In this document: positions 56,709 to 64,000 of the stretch, piece after piece
Layout of the letters: every line of letters begins with the position of its first letter
How positions within the stretch are numbered: position 1 is the first letter of the stretch
Notes under the pieces: model-generated
Told to the model about the DNA's origin: nothing
Database searches by the model: none
Seen by the model: the letters and a program-made list of their open reading frames with translations, nothing else
Position numbers and translations under genes: made by a program
NCBI RefSeq assembly: GCF_009617875.1
Contig: NZ_BLAV01000001.1
Coordinates: 3,348,001 to 3,412,000, forward strand
DNA length: 64,000 nucleotides
Reading direction: 5' to 3'
Source of the DNA: Prolixibacter sp. NT017
Lineage (GTDB): Bacteria > Bacteroidota > Bacteroidia > Bacteroidales > Prolixibacteraceae

Positions 56709-56845
56709 TGCAATTTTGGATATTGTGTACCCCAAAGTTGCGGTGAGTCAAAAAGAAAGGAAAAATGAACCGGACGAACTGTCAAATAATGCCGATGAAT
56801 GGTTGTCAGGCTGGATGAATTGTAGAAGACATTTGGGAATAAATC

Positions 56846-58093
56846 TTATTCGTAGCGAAGTGATTCAATGGGATCGAGTTTAGCGGCCTGCATGGCGGGC
56901 ATCAGTCCGGAAACCAAACTAACAAACAAACACAAGGCTACCCCGGAAAAAATCCAAAGCCACGGAACGATAAACGAACTTCCCACCAAAGCTGAAACAC
57001 CATTACCGGCCAGAATTCCCAGGACAATTCCCAGCAATCCTCCCAATTGCCCAATCACAATGGATTCGATCAGGAACTGTTGGCGGATGGTTCGGGAGTT
57101 GGCCCCCATCGCTTTCCGGACACCAATCTCGCGGGTTCGTTCCGAAACGGTGACCAGCATAATGTTCATCAAACCAACCGCTGCTCCCAGCAGTGTGATG
57201 AAACCAATAATCGTGGCGGCCAACGTAATATATTTGATATTCTCCAACAGAATATTTACCAGGTTATCGCTTTTCACAATATTGAAATCGGATTCGTCAG
57301 TCACGCTGAGGCCACGAACGACGCGGAAAACTCCTTCGGCTTCACCCACCGCAATATCGAGCAATTGCGGTGATTTAGGCATTACCTCGATTTGAAAATT
57401 CATCTGCAGACGCGAGAAAACCTGGCGTACATTGGAATAGGGCAACAACACTAACCGGTCACCCGAAGCTCCAAAACCGCTTCCCTTTTCAGCAAGAACA
57501 CCCACCACGCGGTAACGCGCCGTCCCAATAGAAATAATCCGGCCAGTAGGATTGACAATCCCCGGAAAGAGTTTACGGGCCAGGCCATTTCCCAACAAGG
57601 CTACATTGCTCCCCGAATGAATTTCCTGCGAAGCAAAATTTCGCCCCTTACTAATATCATAACCGGCAGTTTGCAGATAATTGCCATCTACACCAATCAC
57701 TCTCACATTGGGATTGCTTTTTTGCGATTCGTACCGAATCGTTGCGGTTCCTGTGGCAAAAACAGAAATGGACACATCAGCCGGAAAATCGAACTGTTTT
57801 TTGAATTCCTGCGCCTGGAAATAACTGATGTAACTGTAATTCTTACTGCGATACCGGTTTCCGCCCACCTGTACACGCATGCCGCGACTCTGAATAGTGA
57901 AGGTGTTGGCGCCAAGCCGCGTAAATTCTGCGGTGATAGAGTTTTTGATGGAATCAATCGCCGTGAGGATGCCCACCAACGCTGTAATTCCAACCGCAAT
58001 GATCAGAATTGTCAAGACTGACCGCACCCAGTTTCCCCGGATGGATTGGATAGCCATAAAGACATTTTCGGTGGTAAGTGGATTGAGCAGCAT
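56846..58093 (-). CDS. ABC transporter permease, MacB/FtsX type
   Basis: A 415-residue permease from ATG (MLLNPLTTENVFMAIQSIRGNWVRS); a TTG 18 codons upstream is possible. Helix 1 (about 20-45, LTILIIAVGITALVGIL) is followed by a large periplasmic MacB core domain (about 46-265) and three C-terminal helices, with the conserved ERTREIGVRKAMGA coupling loop near 310. The loop fits an ABC protein of the MacB/LolD type, but no ATP-binding gene is in the window, so the partner must lie elsewhere. It would export a toxin or peptide or move lipoproteins. It lies 137 bases before the receptor operon in the same direction. Confidence 0.9.
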   Translation of the reverse strand: MLLNPLTTENVFMAIQSIRGNWVRSVLTILIIAVGITALVGILTAIDSIKNSITAEFTRLGANTFTIQSRGMRVQVGGNRYRSKNYSYISYFQAQEFKKQFDFPADVSISVFATGTATIRYESQKSNPNVRVIGVDGNYLQTAGYDISKGRNFASQEIHSGSNVALLGNGLARKLFPGIVNPTGRIISIGTARYRVVGVLAEKGSGFGASGDRLVLLPYSNVRQVFSRLQMNFQIEVMPKSPQLLDIAVGEAEGVFRVVRGLSVTDESDFNIVKSDNLVNILLENIKYITLAATIIGFITLLGAAVGLMNIMLVTVSERTREIGVRKAMGANSRTIRQQFLIESIVIGQLGGLLGIVLGILAGNGVSALVGSSFIVPWLWIFSGVALCLFVSLVSGLMPAMQAAKLDPIESLRYE

Positions 58094-58234
58094 GAGCAAT
58101 TTGGTTTGCCTCTCCAAGGTAGAAATATTTGAAAGATTTTGAAACAATTCACCCTTTACAAACCTTTAGAAATTGTATTCATTTATGATTAATAAATGTT
58201 ATTTTGCGACATATCTAAATAAATCGATTAAAAA

Positions 58235-60496
58235 ATGGCATACGATGTTGAAATGATTCGTCAGGTGTACGAACGTTATCCTGAAAGAATCGCGCAAGCC
58301 CGTAAACTTCTTGGGCGTCCCATGACCCTTAGTGAAAAAATTCTTTACTCTCACCTTTCCGGTGATCTTCCTAGTGAACCGTTTAAACGTGGTGATTCAT
58401 ACGTCAACTTTTCACCCGACCGCGTCGCTATGCAGGATGCCACTGCACAGATGGCCGTTCTCCAGTTTATGCAAGCCGGAAAAGATCAGGTTTCTGTCCC
58501 TTCGACCGTTCACTGTGACCACCTGATTCTGGCAAAGGAAGGAGCAAAAGAGGACCTCACCAAAGCTGAACAGAACAACAAAGAAGTATACGATTTTCTG
58601 GCATCGGCCTCGAAAAAATATGGAATCGGTTTTTGGAAACCGGGAGCAGGAATTATTCACCAGGTGGTACTGGAAAATTACGCTTTCCCGGGGGGAATGA
58701 TGATTGGAACCGACTCTCACACCCCGAATGCCGGCGGTATGGGAATGGTTGCCATTGGTGTAGGTGGAGCTGATGCCGTAGATGTGATGGCCGGACTGCC
58801 CTGGGAACTGAAATTCCCAAAATTGATTGGTGTGAAGCTGACCGGGAAACTCAGCGGATGGACCTCGCCGAAAGATGTTATTCTGAAAGTGGCCGGAATC
58901 CTGAGTGTAAAAGGAGGAACCGGAGCCATTGTTGAATATTTTGGCCCGGGAGCTGAATCGATTTCCGGAACCGGAAAAGGTACCATCTGTAATATGGGTG
59001 CTGAAATCGGAGCGACAACTTCCACTTTCCCCTTCGATGAGTCGATGAAAAAATACCTGCAAGCAACCGGACGTACCGACGTCGCAGAGATGGCTTCCAA
59101 AATCGAAGAACACCTTCGCCCCGATCCGGAAGTAGCAGACAATCCGGAAGCATACTATGACCAGATTATCGAAATTAACCTTTCGGAACTGGAACCACAT
59201 ATCAACGGTCCGTTCACTCCGGATTTGGCGACTCCCGTTTCGCAATTCGGTAAAGTAGCCAAAGAAAACGGATGGCCGTTGAAAATGGAGGTTGGGTTGA
59301 TTGGTTCTTGTACCAACTCCTCTTACGAAGATATCAGCCGGGCTGCTTCAGTAGCTAAACAGGCTCTCGACAAAGATTTGAAAGTAAAAGCAGAGTTCAC
59401 CGTTACTCCGGGTTCTGAGCAGGTTCGCTACACGGTTGACCGCGACGGTTACCTTGATACATTCGAGAAAATTGGTGGTGTGGTTCTGGCCAATGCTTGC
59501 GGCCCCTGTATCGGACAATGGGCACGTCACAACGCCGAAAACCTGGATGAGAACTCCATCATGACTTCGTTCAACCGGAACTTCTCCAAGCGTAACGATG
59601 GTAACCCGAAAACTCACGGTTTTGTGGCTTCACCCGAAATCGTTACTGCATTCTCGATTGCCGGCACGCTCGATTTTAATCCGGCAACCGACTACCTGGA
59701 AAATGCGAAAGGAGAGAAAGTTAAACTGGACGAACCGACTGGTGATGATTTGCCAGCCAAAGGTTTTGACGTAAAAGACCCGGGGTTCATTCCGCCTTCG
59801 TCTGAAAACAAAAATGTAGACGTCGTCGTGAAACCGGATTCAGAACGTCTCCAGCTGTTGACTCCGTTCGAGCCCTGGGATGGCAAAAACCTGACCGGCA
59901 TGAAACTGCTGATTAAGGCAAAAGGAAAATGTACCACTGACCATATTTCGATGGCCGGACCATGGCTTCGTTTCCGTGGACACCTCGACAACATTTCCAA
60001 CAACATGTTGATTGGTGGCGTCAACTACTTTAATGATCGTACGAATGCCGTGAAAAACCAGTTGACCGGTGAAATCGGTGAAGTGCCGGCCACCGCACGT
60101 GATTACAAAGCCAAAGGAATCGGCTCGGTTATCGTTGGCGACGAAAACTACGGTGAAGGTTCTTCGCGCGAGCATGCCGCTATGGAACCACGTCATCTCG
60201 GCGTACGGGTTGTGCTCGTTCGTTCATTTGCCCGTATCCACGAAACAAACCTGAAAAAACAGGGTATGCTGGCATTGACATTCGACAATCCTGCCGATTA
60301 CGACAAAGTACAGGAAGACGATACCATCGATGTATTGAAACTGACCGAATTTGCTCCGGGAAGTTCACTGATCGTTGTCCTCCATCATGCTGATGGCACA
60401 ACCGACGAAATTGTTGCCAATCATACTTACAATGAAGCACAGATTGAATGGTTCAAAGCCGGTTCATGTCTCAATTTCATTAAAGAAAATCAATAA
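58235..60496 (+). CDS. acnA: Aconitate hydratase
   Basis: A 753-residue aconitase of the mitochondrial-like length. The [4Fe-4S] ligands are C359 in [10 protein letters not shown] and C422/C425 in [10 protein letters not shown]. The swivel domain near the end carries [29 protein letters not shown] with the active-site Ser and Arg. It isomerises citrate and isocitrate in the TCA cycle. It stands alone, with a terminator behind it; the upstream TTATTTTG is close to, but not, a TAnnTTTG element. Confidence 0.97.
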   Translation: MAYDVEMIRQVYERYPERIAQARKLLGRPMTLSEKILYSHLSGDLPSEPFKRGDSYVNFSPDRVAMQDATAQMAVLQFMQAGKDQVSVPSTVHCDHLILAKEGAKEDLTKAEQNNKEVYDFLASASKKYGIGFWKPGAGIIHQVVLENYAFPGGMMIGTDSHTPNAGGMGMVAIGVGGADAVDVMAGLPWELKFPKLIGVKLTGKLSGWTSPKDVILKVAGILSVKGGTGAIVEYFGPGAESISGTGKGTICNMGAEIGATTSTFPFDESMKKYLQATGRTDVAEMASKIEEHLRPDPEVADNPEAYYDQIIEINLSELEPHINGPFTPDLATPVSQFGKVAKENGWPLKMEVGLIGSCTNSSYEDISRAASVAKQALDKDLKVKAEFTVTPGSEQVRYTVDRDGYLDTFEKIGGVVLANACGPCIGQWARHNAENLDENSIMTSFNRNFSKRNDGNPKTHGFVASPEIVTAFSIAGTLDFNPATDYLENAKGEKVKLDEPTGDDLPAKGFDVKDPGFIPPSSENKNVDVVVKPDSERLQLLTPFEPWDGKNLTGMKLLIKAKGKCTTDHISMAGPWLRFRGHLDNISNNMLIGGVNYFNDRTNAVKNQLTGEIGEVPATARDYKAKGIGSVIVGDENYGEGSSREHAAMEPRHLGVRVVLVRSFARIHETNLKKQGMLALTFDNPADYDKVQEDDTIDVLKLTEFAPGSSLIVVLHHADGTTDEIVANHTYNEAQIEWFKAGSCLNFIKENQ

Positions 60497-60513
60497 GCTT
60501 TCCATAAATGATA

Positions 60514-60543
60514 AAAAAAGCCGGTAGCAACCGGCTTTTTTTA
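60514..60543 (+). terminator. Terminator after the aconitase gene
   Basis: AAGCCGG pairs with CCGGCTT around TAGCAA, flanked by A and T runs, so it can work on both strands. 17 bases after the stop codon. Confidence 0.93.
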
Positions 60544-60577
60544 TACAATTTAAACTTTCCATCCTATTATTCTAAAA

Positions 60578-60610
60578 TTTGTATATTATCAATCTCATTC
60601 CTTATATTTA
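60578..60610 (+). promoter_or_regulatory. Promoter candidate for the small membrane protein gene
   Basis: TTTG, 21 bases, then TATATTTA: spacing is correct and the -7 element differs from TAnnTTTG only in its last base. 29 bases before the start codon. Confidence 0.5.
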
Positions 60611-60639
60611 CACCAACTAACATTCAGAAAAACAAAGGT

Positions 60640-61017
60640 ATGGAATCAGAAAACACGCAAAATGAGCAGACCAATCAAACAGGAGCTCCACACTCCTTTC
60701 AACATGAAATTCCTAATGCATCGGTCGTATTAATTCTCGGAATTATCGCCCTGATTATTTCATTTTTCAACAGTCTTGTAGGTATCGTTGCCGGCGTTGT
60801 CAGCCTGGTAATGGCCCGCAACGCAGAGCGCCTATACAACGAAACGCCAAGGCTTTACACTCTATCCTCTTTTTCTAATATCCGTAGCGGAAAGACCTGT
60901 GCCATCATTGGAATCGTCATCGCCGTTTTAAAAATTATTCTTATCGGAATCATCCTCGGATTGCTTGGAGCATTCATCCCGTGGGATCAAATTACACATG
61001 GAAGTATCCAATTATAA
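60640..61017 (+). CDS. Small membrane protein of the CCC-motif/DUF4190-like type
   Basis: A 125-residue protein starting MESENTQNEQTNQTGAPH; the frame is open upstream but there is no sensible start there. A hydrophilic N-terminus is followed by two hydrophobic segments: about 28-60 (ASVVLILGIIALIISFFNSLVGIVAGVVSLVMA) and about 85-110 (KTCAIIGIVIAVLKIILIGIILGLLG). The layout, with LYNETPRLYTLSSFSNIRSGKTCAIIGI between, is that of Bacteroidota CCC-motif membrane proteins, but the cysteine triplet is replaced by SFF. Function unknown. Confidence 0.75.
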   Translation: MESENTQNEQTNQTGAPHSFQHEIPNASVVLILGIIALIISFFNSLVGIVAGVVSLVMARNAERLYNETPRLYTLSSFSNIRSGKTCAIIGIVIAVLKIILIGIILGLLGAFIPWDQITHGSIQL

Positions 61018-61358
61018 AAATAGTTTGATTCTACATTTTTTAACATTTTTTAATACAATTTCTAACCGATTTTAGAATTTCATCTTTTACTTTGAAATGC
61101 TGTTTATGAAAATAGTTCTTAAAAGAAAGTTTTAAACGAGTTTTAGTTTTTCTTTTTCAAGGACTTAAAAAACAGATCGCAAATTTGACAGTTGGGTTAC
61201 TAGCCATCAGGTCATACTATAAAAAATAATCAGCCTTGTCGGAGGCGGCATCAGAAAATGAAAGCTGTCTGATGTTTTGAAAAGGATTGTGCTTAAAAAA
61301 TAAAAACAGAAAACATTTTCCGATTAGATCTTAATTTATTGAACTAAATACGATTATC
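61018..61358. other. 341-base AT-rich gap before the small acidic protein gene
   Basis: No gene seen on either strand and no clear TAnnTTTG promoter. The only structure I find is a 6-pair stem CATCAG...CTGATG (61250-61275). It is a long upstream region for a 63-codon gene and could hold its control elements. Confidence 0.5.
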
Positions 61359-61550
61359 ATGGAAAAGAACCTTAATGCACCGGAGGTTACCTTTAAGAAA
61401 AGCGTAGCCCCGTCTCAGTTCCTTGACGTCAAAACCAGAGAAAACGATTTACTTATGGAAACGGAATGGGATAACTTGGACGAGTACTCTGATTTCGGTG
61501 AATTGGAGGATCTGAATCAAATCTACGGAGACATCGACGAGATCTTATAA
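61359..61550 (+). CDS. Small acidic protein, unknown function
   Basis: A 63-residue protein, [20 protein letters not shown] at the start, then an acidic second half rich in Glu, Asp, Leu and Tyr ([27 protein letters not shown]). Residues 31-63 are about 40% acidic and could form an amphipathic helix or mimic a nucleic acid. No signal peptide, Cys or membrane segment. The gene has its own terminator immediately after it, which supports that it is real and transcribed alone. I do not recognise a family. Confidence 0.65.
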   Translation: MEKNLNAPEVTFKKSVAPSQFLDVKTRENDLLMETEWDNLDEYSDFGELEDLNQIYGDIDEIL

Positions 61551-61554
61551 CTGA

Positions 61555-61576
61555 AGGGGCTTTGGCCCCTTTTTTA
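61555..61576 (+). terminator. Terminator after the small acidic protein gene
   Basis: AAGGGGC-TTTG-GCCCCTT followed by a T-run, 4 bases after the stop codon. Confidence 0.93.
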
Positions 61577-61594
61577 TTTCCGGCCCCCCTTACT

Positions 61595-61602
61595 ACCTTT
61601 GC
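61595..61602 (+). promoter_or_regulatory. -7 element before miaA
   Basis: TACCTTTG, an exact TAnnTTTG, 22 bases before the miaA start codon. The -33 region overlaps the preceding terminator and shows only T-rich sequence. Confidence 0.55.
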
Positions 61603-61624
61603 ACAAAACCCGTGCAACCCATTC

Positions 61625-62542
61625 ATGAAAAATACCCTTATTGTTTTGCTTGGTCCTACTGGTGTAGGAAAAACAGATCTCAGCATTGAAATTGCCAAGC
61701 ACCTTCACACCGAAATCATCTCCTGCGACTCTCGCCAGCTTTACAAAGAAATCCGAATTGGAACTGCTGTTCCGGAAGAAAAATACCTGCAGCAGGTTCC
61801 CCATCACATGATTCAAAACCTTTCGGTAGAAGATGAATATAACGCGGGCAAATTCGAATACGATGTGCTGAATGTGCTGGACAAGTTGTTCCAAAACCAT
61901 CAAACGGTTTTGATGATCGGCGGCTCCATGCTGTACATCGACGCGGTGTGCAAGGGAATCGATGACCTACCGACGGTCGATAAGGAACTGCGTCAAAAAC
62001 TTCTCGACCGGTTCGATAAAGAAGGACTGGAACCTTTACGCACAGAATTGAAAAAGCTCGACCCGGACTATTATGAGCAGGTGGATCTGAAAAATCCCAA
62101 ACGCATCCTCCATGCACTGGAGATATATTATATGACCGGAAAACCTTATTCTTCCTTACGGAGAGAAGAAGCCAAAAAACGACATTTCGATATCATCAAA
62201 ATAGGGTTGAACCGCGACCGCACCGAATTGTACGACCGAATTAATCAGCGCGTGGAGCTGATGATTGAAGAAGGTTTGGTTGAAGAAGCCCGAAGCGTTT
62301 ACGACAAGCGCCACCTGAACCCATTGAATACTGTTGGCTACAAGGAACTCTTTGCCCATTTCGACGGAGACTTCACGCTGGAACATGCCATCGAACGAAT
62401 CCAGGCCAACTCCCGAAAATATGCAAGGAAACAACTTACCTGGTTTCGGCGTGATAAAAACATTCGCTGGTTTCATCCTGATGAGAAGGAGCAGGTACTG
62501 CAATATATTGACGAACAACTTTCGCAAAGCGAGAAAGCATGA
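61625..62542 (+). CDS. miaA: tRNA dimethylallyltransferase
   Basis: A 305-residue MiaA starting [10 protein letters not shown]. Walker A GPTGVGKT (10-17), the substrate motif [19 protein letters not shown] and the [12 protein letters not shown] signature are present, as is the C-terminal [13 protein letters not shown]. It isopentenylates A37 of tRNAs that read UNN codons. Its end overlaps the NUDIX gene by four bases (ATGA). Confidence 0.96.
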   Translation: MKNTLIVLLGPTGVGKTDLSIEIAKHLHTEIISCDSRQLYKEIRIGTAVPEEKYLQQVPHHMIQNLSVEDEYNAGKFEYDVLNVLDKLFQNHQTVLMIGGSMLYIDAVCKGIDDLPTVDKELRQKLLDRFDKEGLEPLRTELKKLDPDYYEQVDLKNPKRILHALEIYYMTGKPYSSLRREEAKKRHFDIIKIGLNRDRTELYDRINQRVELMIEEGLVEEARSVYDKRHLNPLNTVGYKELFAHFDGDFTLEHAIERIQANSRKYARKQLTWFRRDKNIRWFHPDEKEQVLQYIDEQLSQSEKA

Positions 62543-62994
62543 AAGGGGACTTCACCATACGGGTTTATGGATTGATTTTAAAAGGACGAAATGTGCTGCT
62601 GACCGACGAATTCCAGTTAGGACAACCAATGACCAAATTTCCCGGTGGTGGACTCGAATACGGCGAAGGAACCATCGAATGTCTGCGGCGGGAATTCAGG
62701 GAAGAAATGCAGCAGGAGATTAAAAACATTCAACACTTTTATACCACCGACTTTTTCCAACAAGCAAAGTTCTTCGAGGAAACTCAACTGATGAGCATCT
62801 ATTACCGGGCTGACTTTGCCAACGAACTCTTCACCGATTTTCCGGTTTCCGCGGAACGAGATTATTCTAACCTGAATAAAAACGGCGATATGCATTTCCG
62901 GTGGTGTCCCATCGAAAATATCGGGCAACAGCTCAGTTTTCCGGTTGACAAAAAAGTAGGTGACATGTTGCAGCAAATGGACGATTCCTATTAA
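62539..62994 (+). CDS. NUDIX hydrolase
   Basis: A 151-residue Nudix protein translated from an ATGA overlap with miaA. The Nudix box is [26 protein letters not shown]: the metal-binding REFREE core is intact, but the last Gly of the usual EExG is Gln (EEMQ). Substrate is not readable; coupling with miaA suggests nucleotide or isoprenoid diphosphate housekeeping, but that is only a guess. Confidence 0.85.
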   Translation: MKGDFTIRVYGLILKGRNVLLTDEFQLGQPMTKFPGGGLEYGEGTIECLRREFREEMQQEIKNIQHFYTTDFFQQAKFFEETQLMSIYYRADFANELFTDFPVSAERDYSNLNKNGDMHFRWCPIENIGQQLSFPVDKKVGDMLQQMDDSY

Positions 62995-63100
62995 CATAAA
63001 AAAGCGAAAACATCGATATGTGCTTCCGCTCAACTCATTATTTTCCTAAATCCGGTTGTATAATAATCGGAACTAATTATCAGCAGACTTCCGGGATGAA

Positions 63101-63463
63101 TCAATAATCGTCTTCATCCTCTTCTTCTCCACTCTCTTCGTCTGCCACGTCTTCAATTTCGTCAACGTCATCGTCCGTTTCTTCCAGACCTTCCATCACG
63201 AAATCATCGCGCAGCGTTCCGTCATCATCATAGTCGTCATCATTTTCGATAATTTCGTACGCCTCATCACGAGTCATTCGGACCAGGTAGTAATATTCTT
63301 CCGCTTCAAAAGGCAAAGCCGAAACAATCTCACCCTTCGAATTGGTGTAGGTTACCAGATTGTCTGCAAATCCAAAGGGATACTGGATTTTTATCTGTGT
63401 CTGAGTATCGGTGGGAAGTTTATCGTAATCCTTTACAACCCGGGGTTTAGTTATTCTATCCAT
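63101..63463 (-). CDS. Conserved protein with an acidic C-terminal tail
   Basis: A 120-residue protein starting at ATG (MDRITKPRVVKDYDKLPTDTQTQIKIQYPFGF). The first 80 residues look folded (FADNLVTYTNSKGEIVSALPFEAEEYYYLVRM); residues about 72-120 are almost only Asp, Glu and a few hydrophobic positions, ending EEEDEDDY. Such tails are seen in small Bacteroidota proteins that contact nucleic-acid-binding proteins, but I know no function. It converges with the NUDIX gene. Confidence 0.7.
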   Translation of the reverse strand: MDRITKPRVVKDYDKLPTDTQTQIKIQYPFGFADNLVTYTNSKGEIVSALPFEAEEYYYLVRMTRDEAYEIIENDDDYDDDGTLRDDFVMEGLEETDDDVDEIEDVADEESGEEEDEDDY

Positions 63464-63795
63464 CTGCAAATCAATTTAGGTCTGAAATAATTTCGTTCGT
63501 TTTTTCTAATCTTGACTGCCAAACTGTCTCCGGCAGCATTCACTTCATTTATATGGTCGAAAAATAGTAATTCAGGACATCTAAAAAACAACTTTGAGAA
63601 ATTTATGAAAAAAAAAATTCTTAAATCCCGTTTTTGCTTTCAATCATCTGTTCTTCAACATATATCCTTCATACTATATAACTATTTTTCTTCCGAAAAA
63701 TTGCCAAATCTCTTCGCGAACAAAGGGTTTGGGCTTTGGGGTGAAATTCTCTACATTTGTTGATTCTGAAAATAAGCTGAATTAAACATCGAAAA
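63464..63795. other. Gap of about 330 bases before pheT
   Basis: No convincing gene. An 83-codon plus-strand frame lies here, but its composition follows the local AT-richness. The useful element is the pheT promoter at its end. Confidence 0.6.
63728..63759 (+). promoter_or_regulatory. Promoter of pheT
   Basis: TTTG, 20 bases, then TACATTTG: a full match to the Bacteroidota consensus, 36 bases before the start codon. Confidence 0.75.
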
Positions 63796-64000
63796 ATGAA
63801 GCTATCATACACCTGGTTAAAGGATTATATTGACCTGGATTTAACTCCCGGGGAAGTGGCTGAAACCCTGACCCAACTTGGCCTCGAGGTAGGCAGCGTA
63901 GATGAGGTAGAAACCGTAAAAGGAGGTTTGAAAGGGATCGTCATTGGTGAAGTGAAAACCTGCGTTCCCCATCCCAATTCCGATCACCTGAGTTTGACTA
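63796..64000 (+). CDS. pheT: Phenylalanyl-tRNA synthetase beta subunit, N-terminal part (runs off the window)
   Basis: The first 68 residues are present: MKLSYTWLKDYIDLDLTPGEVAETLTQLGLEVGSVDEVETV, then KGIVIGEVKTCVPHPNSDHLSLT, which is the start of the EMAP-like tRNA-binding OB fold (HPNSDHL signature). This is typical of PheT. It charges tRNA-Phe together with PheS. Confidence 0.93.
   Translation, partial: MKLSYTWLKDYIDLDLTPGEVAETLTQLGLEVGSVDEVETVKGGLKGIVIGEVKTCVPHPNSDHLSLT

Noticed and set aside
58412..59245. 277-codon frame opposite aconitase
   Set aside because: Antisense shadow of a highly conserved gene; composition is odd (very rich in Ser, Phe, Gly and His) and no start signal is seen.
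63512..63763. 83-codon frame before pheT
   Set aside because: It overlaps the pheT promoter, is Lys/Phe/Ser-rich like the local AT-rich DNA and has no recognisable features.

Overview
The window comes from a member of the Bacteroidota, most likely the Bacteroidales/Marinilabiliales side; a Prolixibacteraceae-like genus is my inference, not proven. Signs seen in the sequence are a SusC/SusD pair with a hybrid two-component regulator, PorT of the type IX secretion system, a TamL-type lipoprotein, weak or absent Shine-Dalgarno sequences, and several upstream regions carrying the Bacteroidota promoter pattern TTTG-N19-21-TAnnTTTG. Almost everything is chromosomal core. I see no prophage, insertion sequence, CRISPR array or integron.

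Layout. 1-15038 (minus strand) is an arabinan polysaccharide utilization locus. In transcription order it has a hybrid two-component sensor/regulator, then a surface glycan-binding lipoprotein, SusC, SusD, a lipoprotein GH43, a secreted GH43 endo-arabinanase, and a GH51 arabinofuranosidase cut by the window edge. Together they would bind, cut, import and finish degrading arabinan. A 520-base gap between regulator and binding protein holds what looks like a decayed small secreted-protein gene. 15277-18759 (minus) encodes a Na+-pumping biotin decarboxylase (gamma, alpha, beta). 18938-32140 (minus) is the core information-processing cluster: tRNA-Tyr, -Gly and -Thr, tuf, secE, nusG, rplK, rplA, rplJ, rplL, rpoB, rpoC and a DUF3467 gene. 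It starts at a very good promoter followed by a long leader hairpin. 32396-33872 holds hpf, a XerC-type recombinase and rpsU.

34010-45350 is mainly housekeeping on the minus strand: a helix-hairpin-helix protein, an NSS-family Na+ symporter, class II aldolase, TamL, a COG2509 flavoprotein, PorT, UbiE/MenG and a PurM-fold protein. An SpoU-type RNA methyltransferase lies on the plus strand. 45464-50504 contains an SDR enzyme and a small envelope-glycan group (DUF6165, GT9 and GT2 on plus; a WaaP/Kdo-type kinase on minus behind a nitroreductase), which I read as lipopolysaccharide core assembly, plus an unlisted 48-residue lipoprotein. 50694-51707 is GAPDH, followed by a convergent gap with an unusual cluster of TGCGCA palindromes. 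52074-56708 (minus) is an apparent operon of TonB-dependent receptor, TPR-like protein, LytS-type kinase and LytTR regulator, with an orphan MacB-type permease upstream. 58235-64000 carries aconitase, a small membrane protein, a lone small acidic protein with its own terminator, miaA-nudix, an acidic-tailed protein and the start of pheT.

The most interesting leads are the duplicated domain in the glycan-binding lipoprotein, the receptor/TPR/LytTR operon, the leader hairpin of the tRNA-tuf operon, the tRNA-like relic between tuf and secE, the TGCGCA palindrome cluster and the orphan acidic small protein. None is a clear new system on sequence alone.
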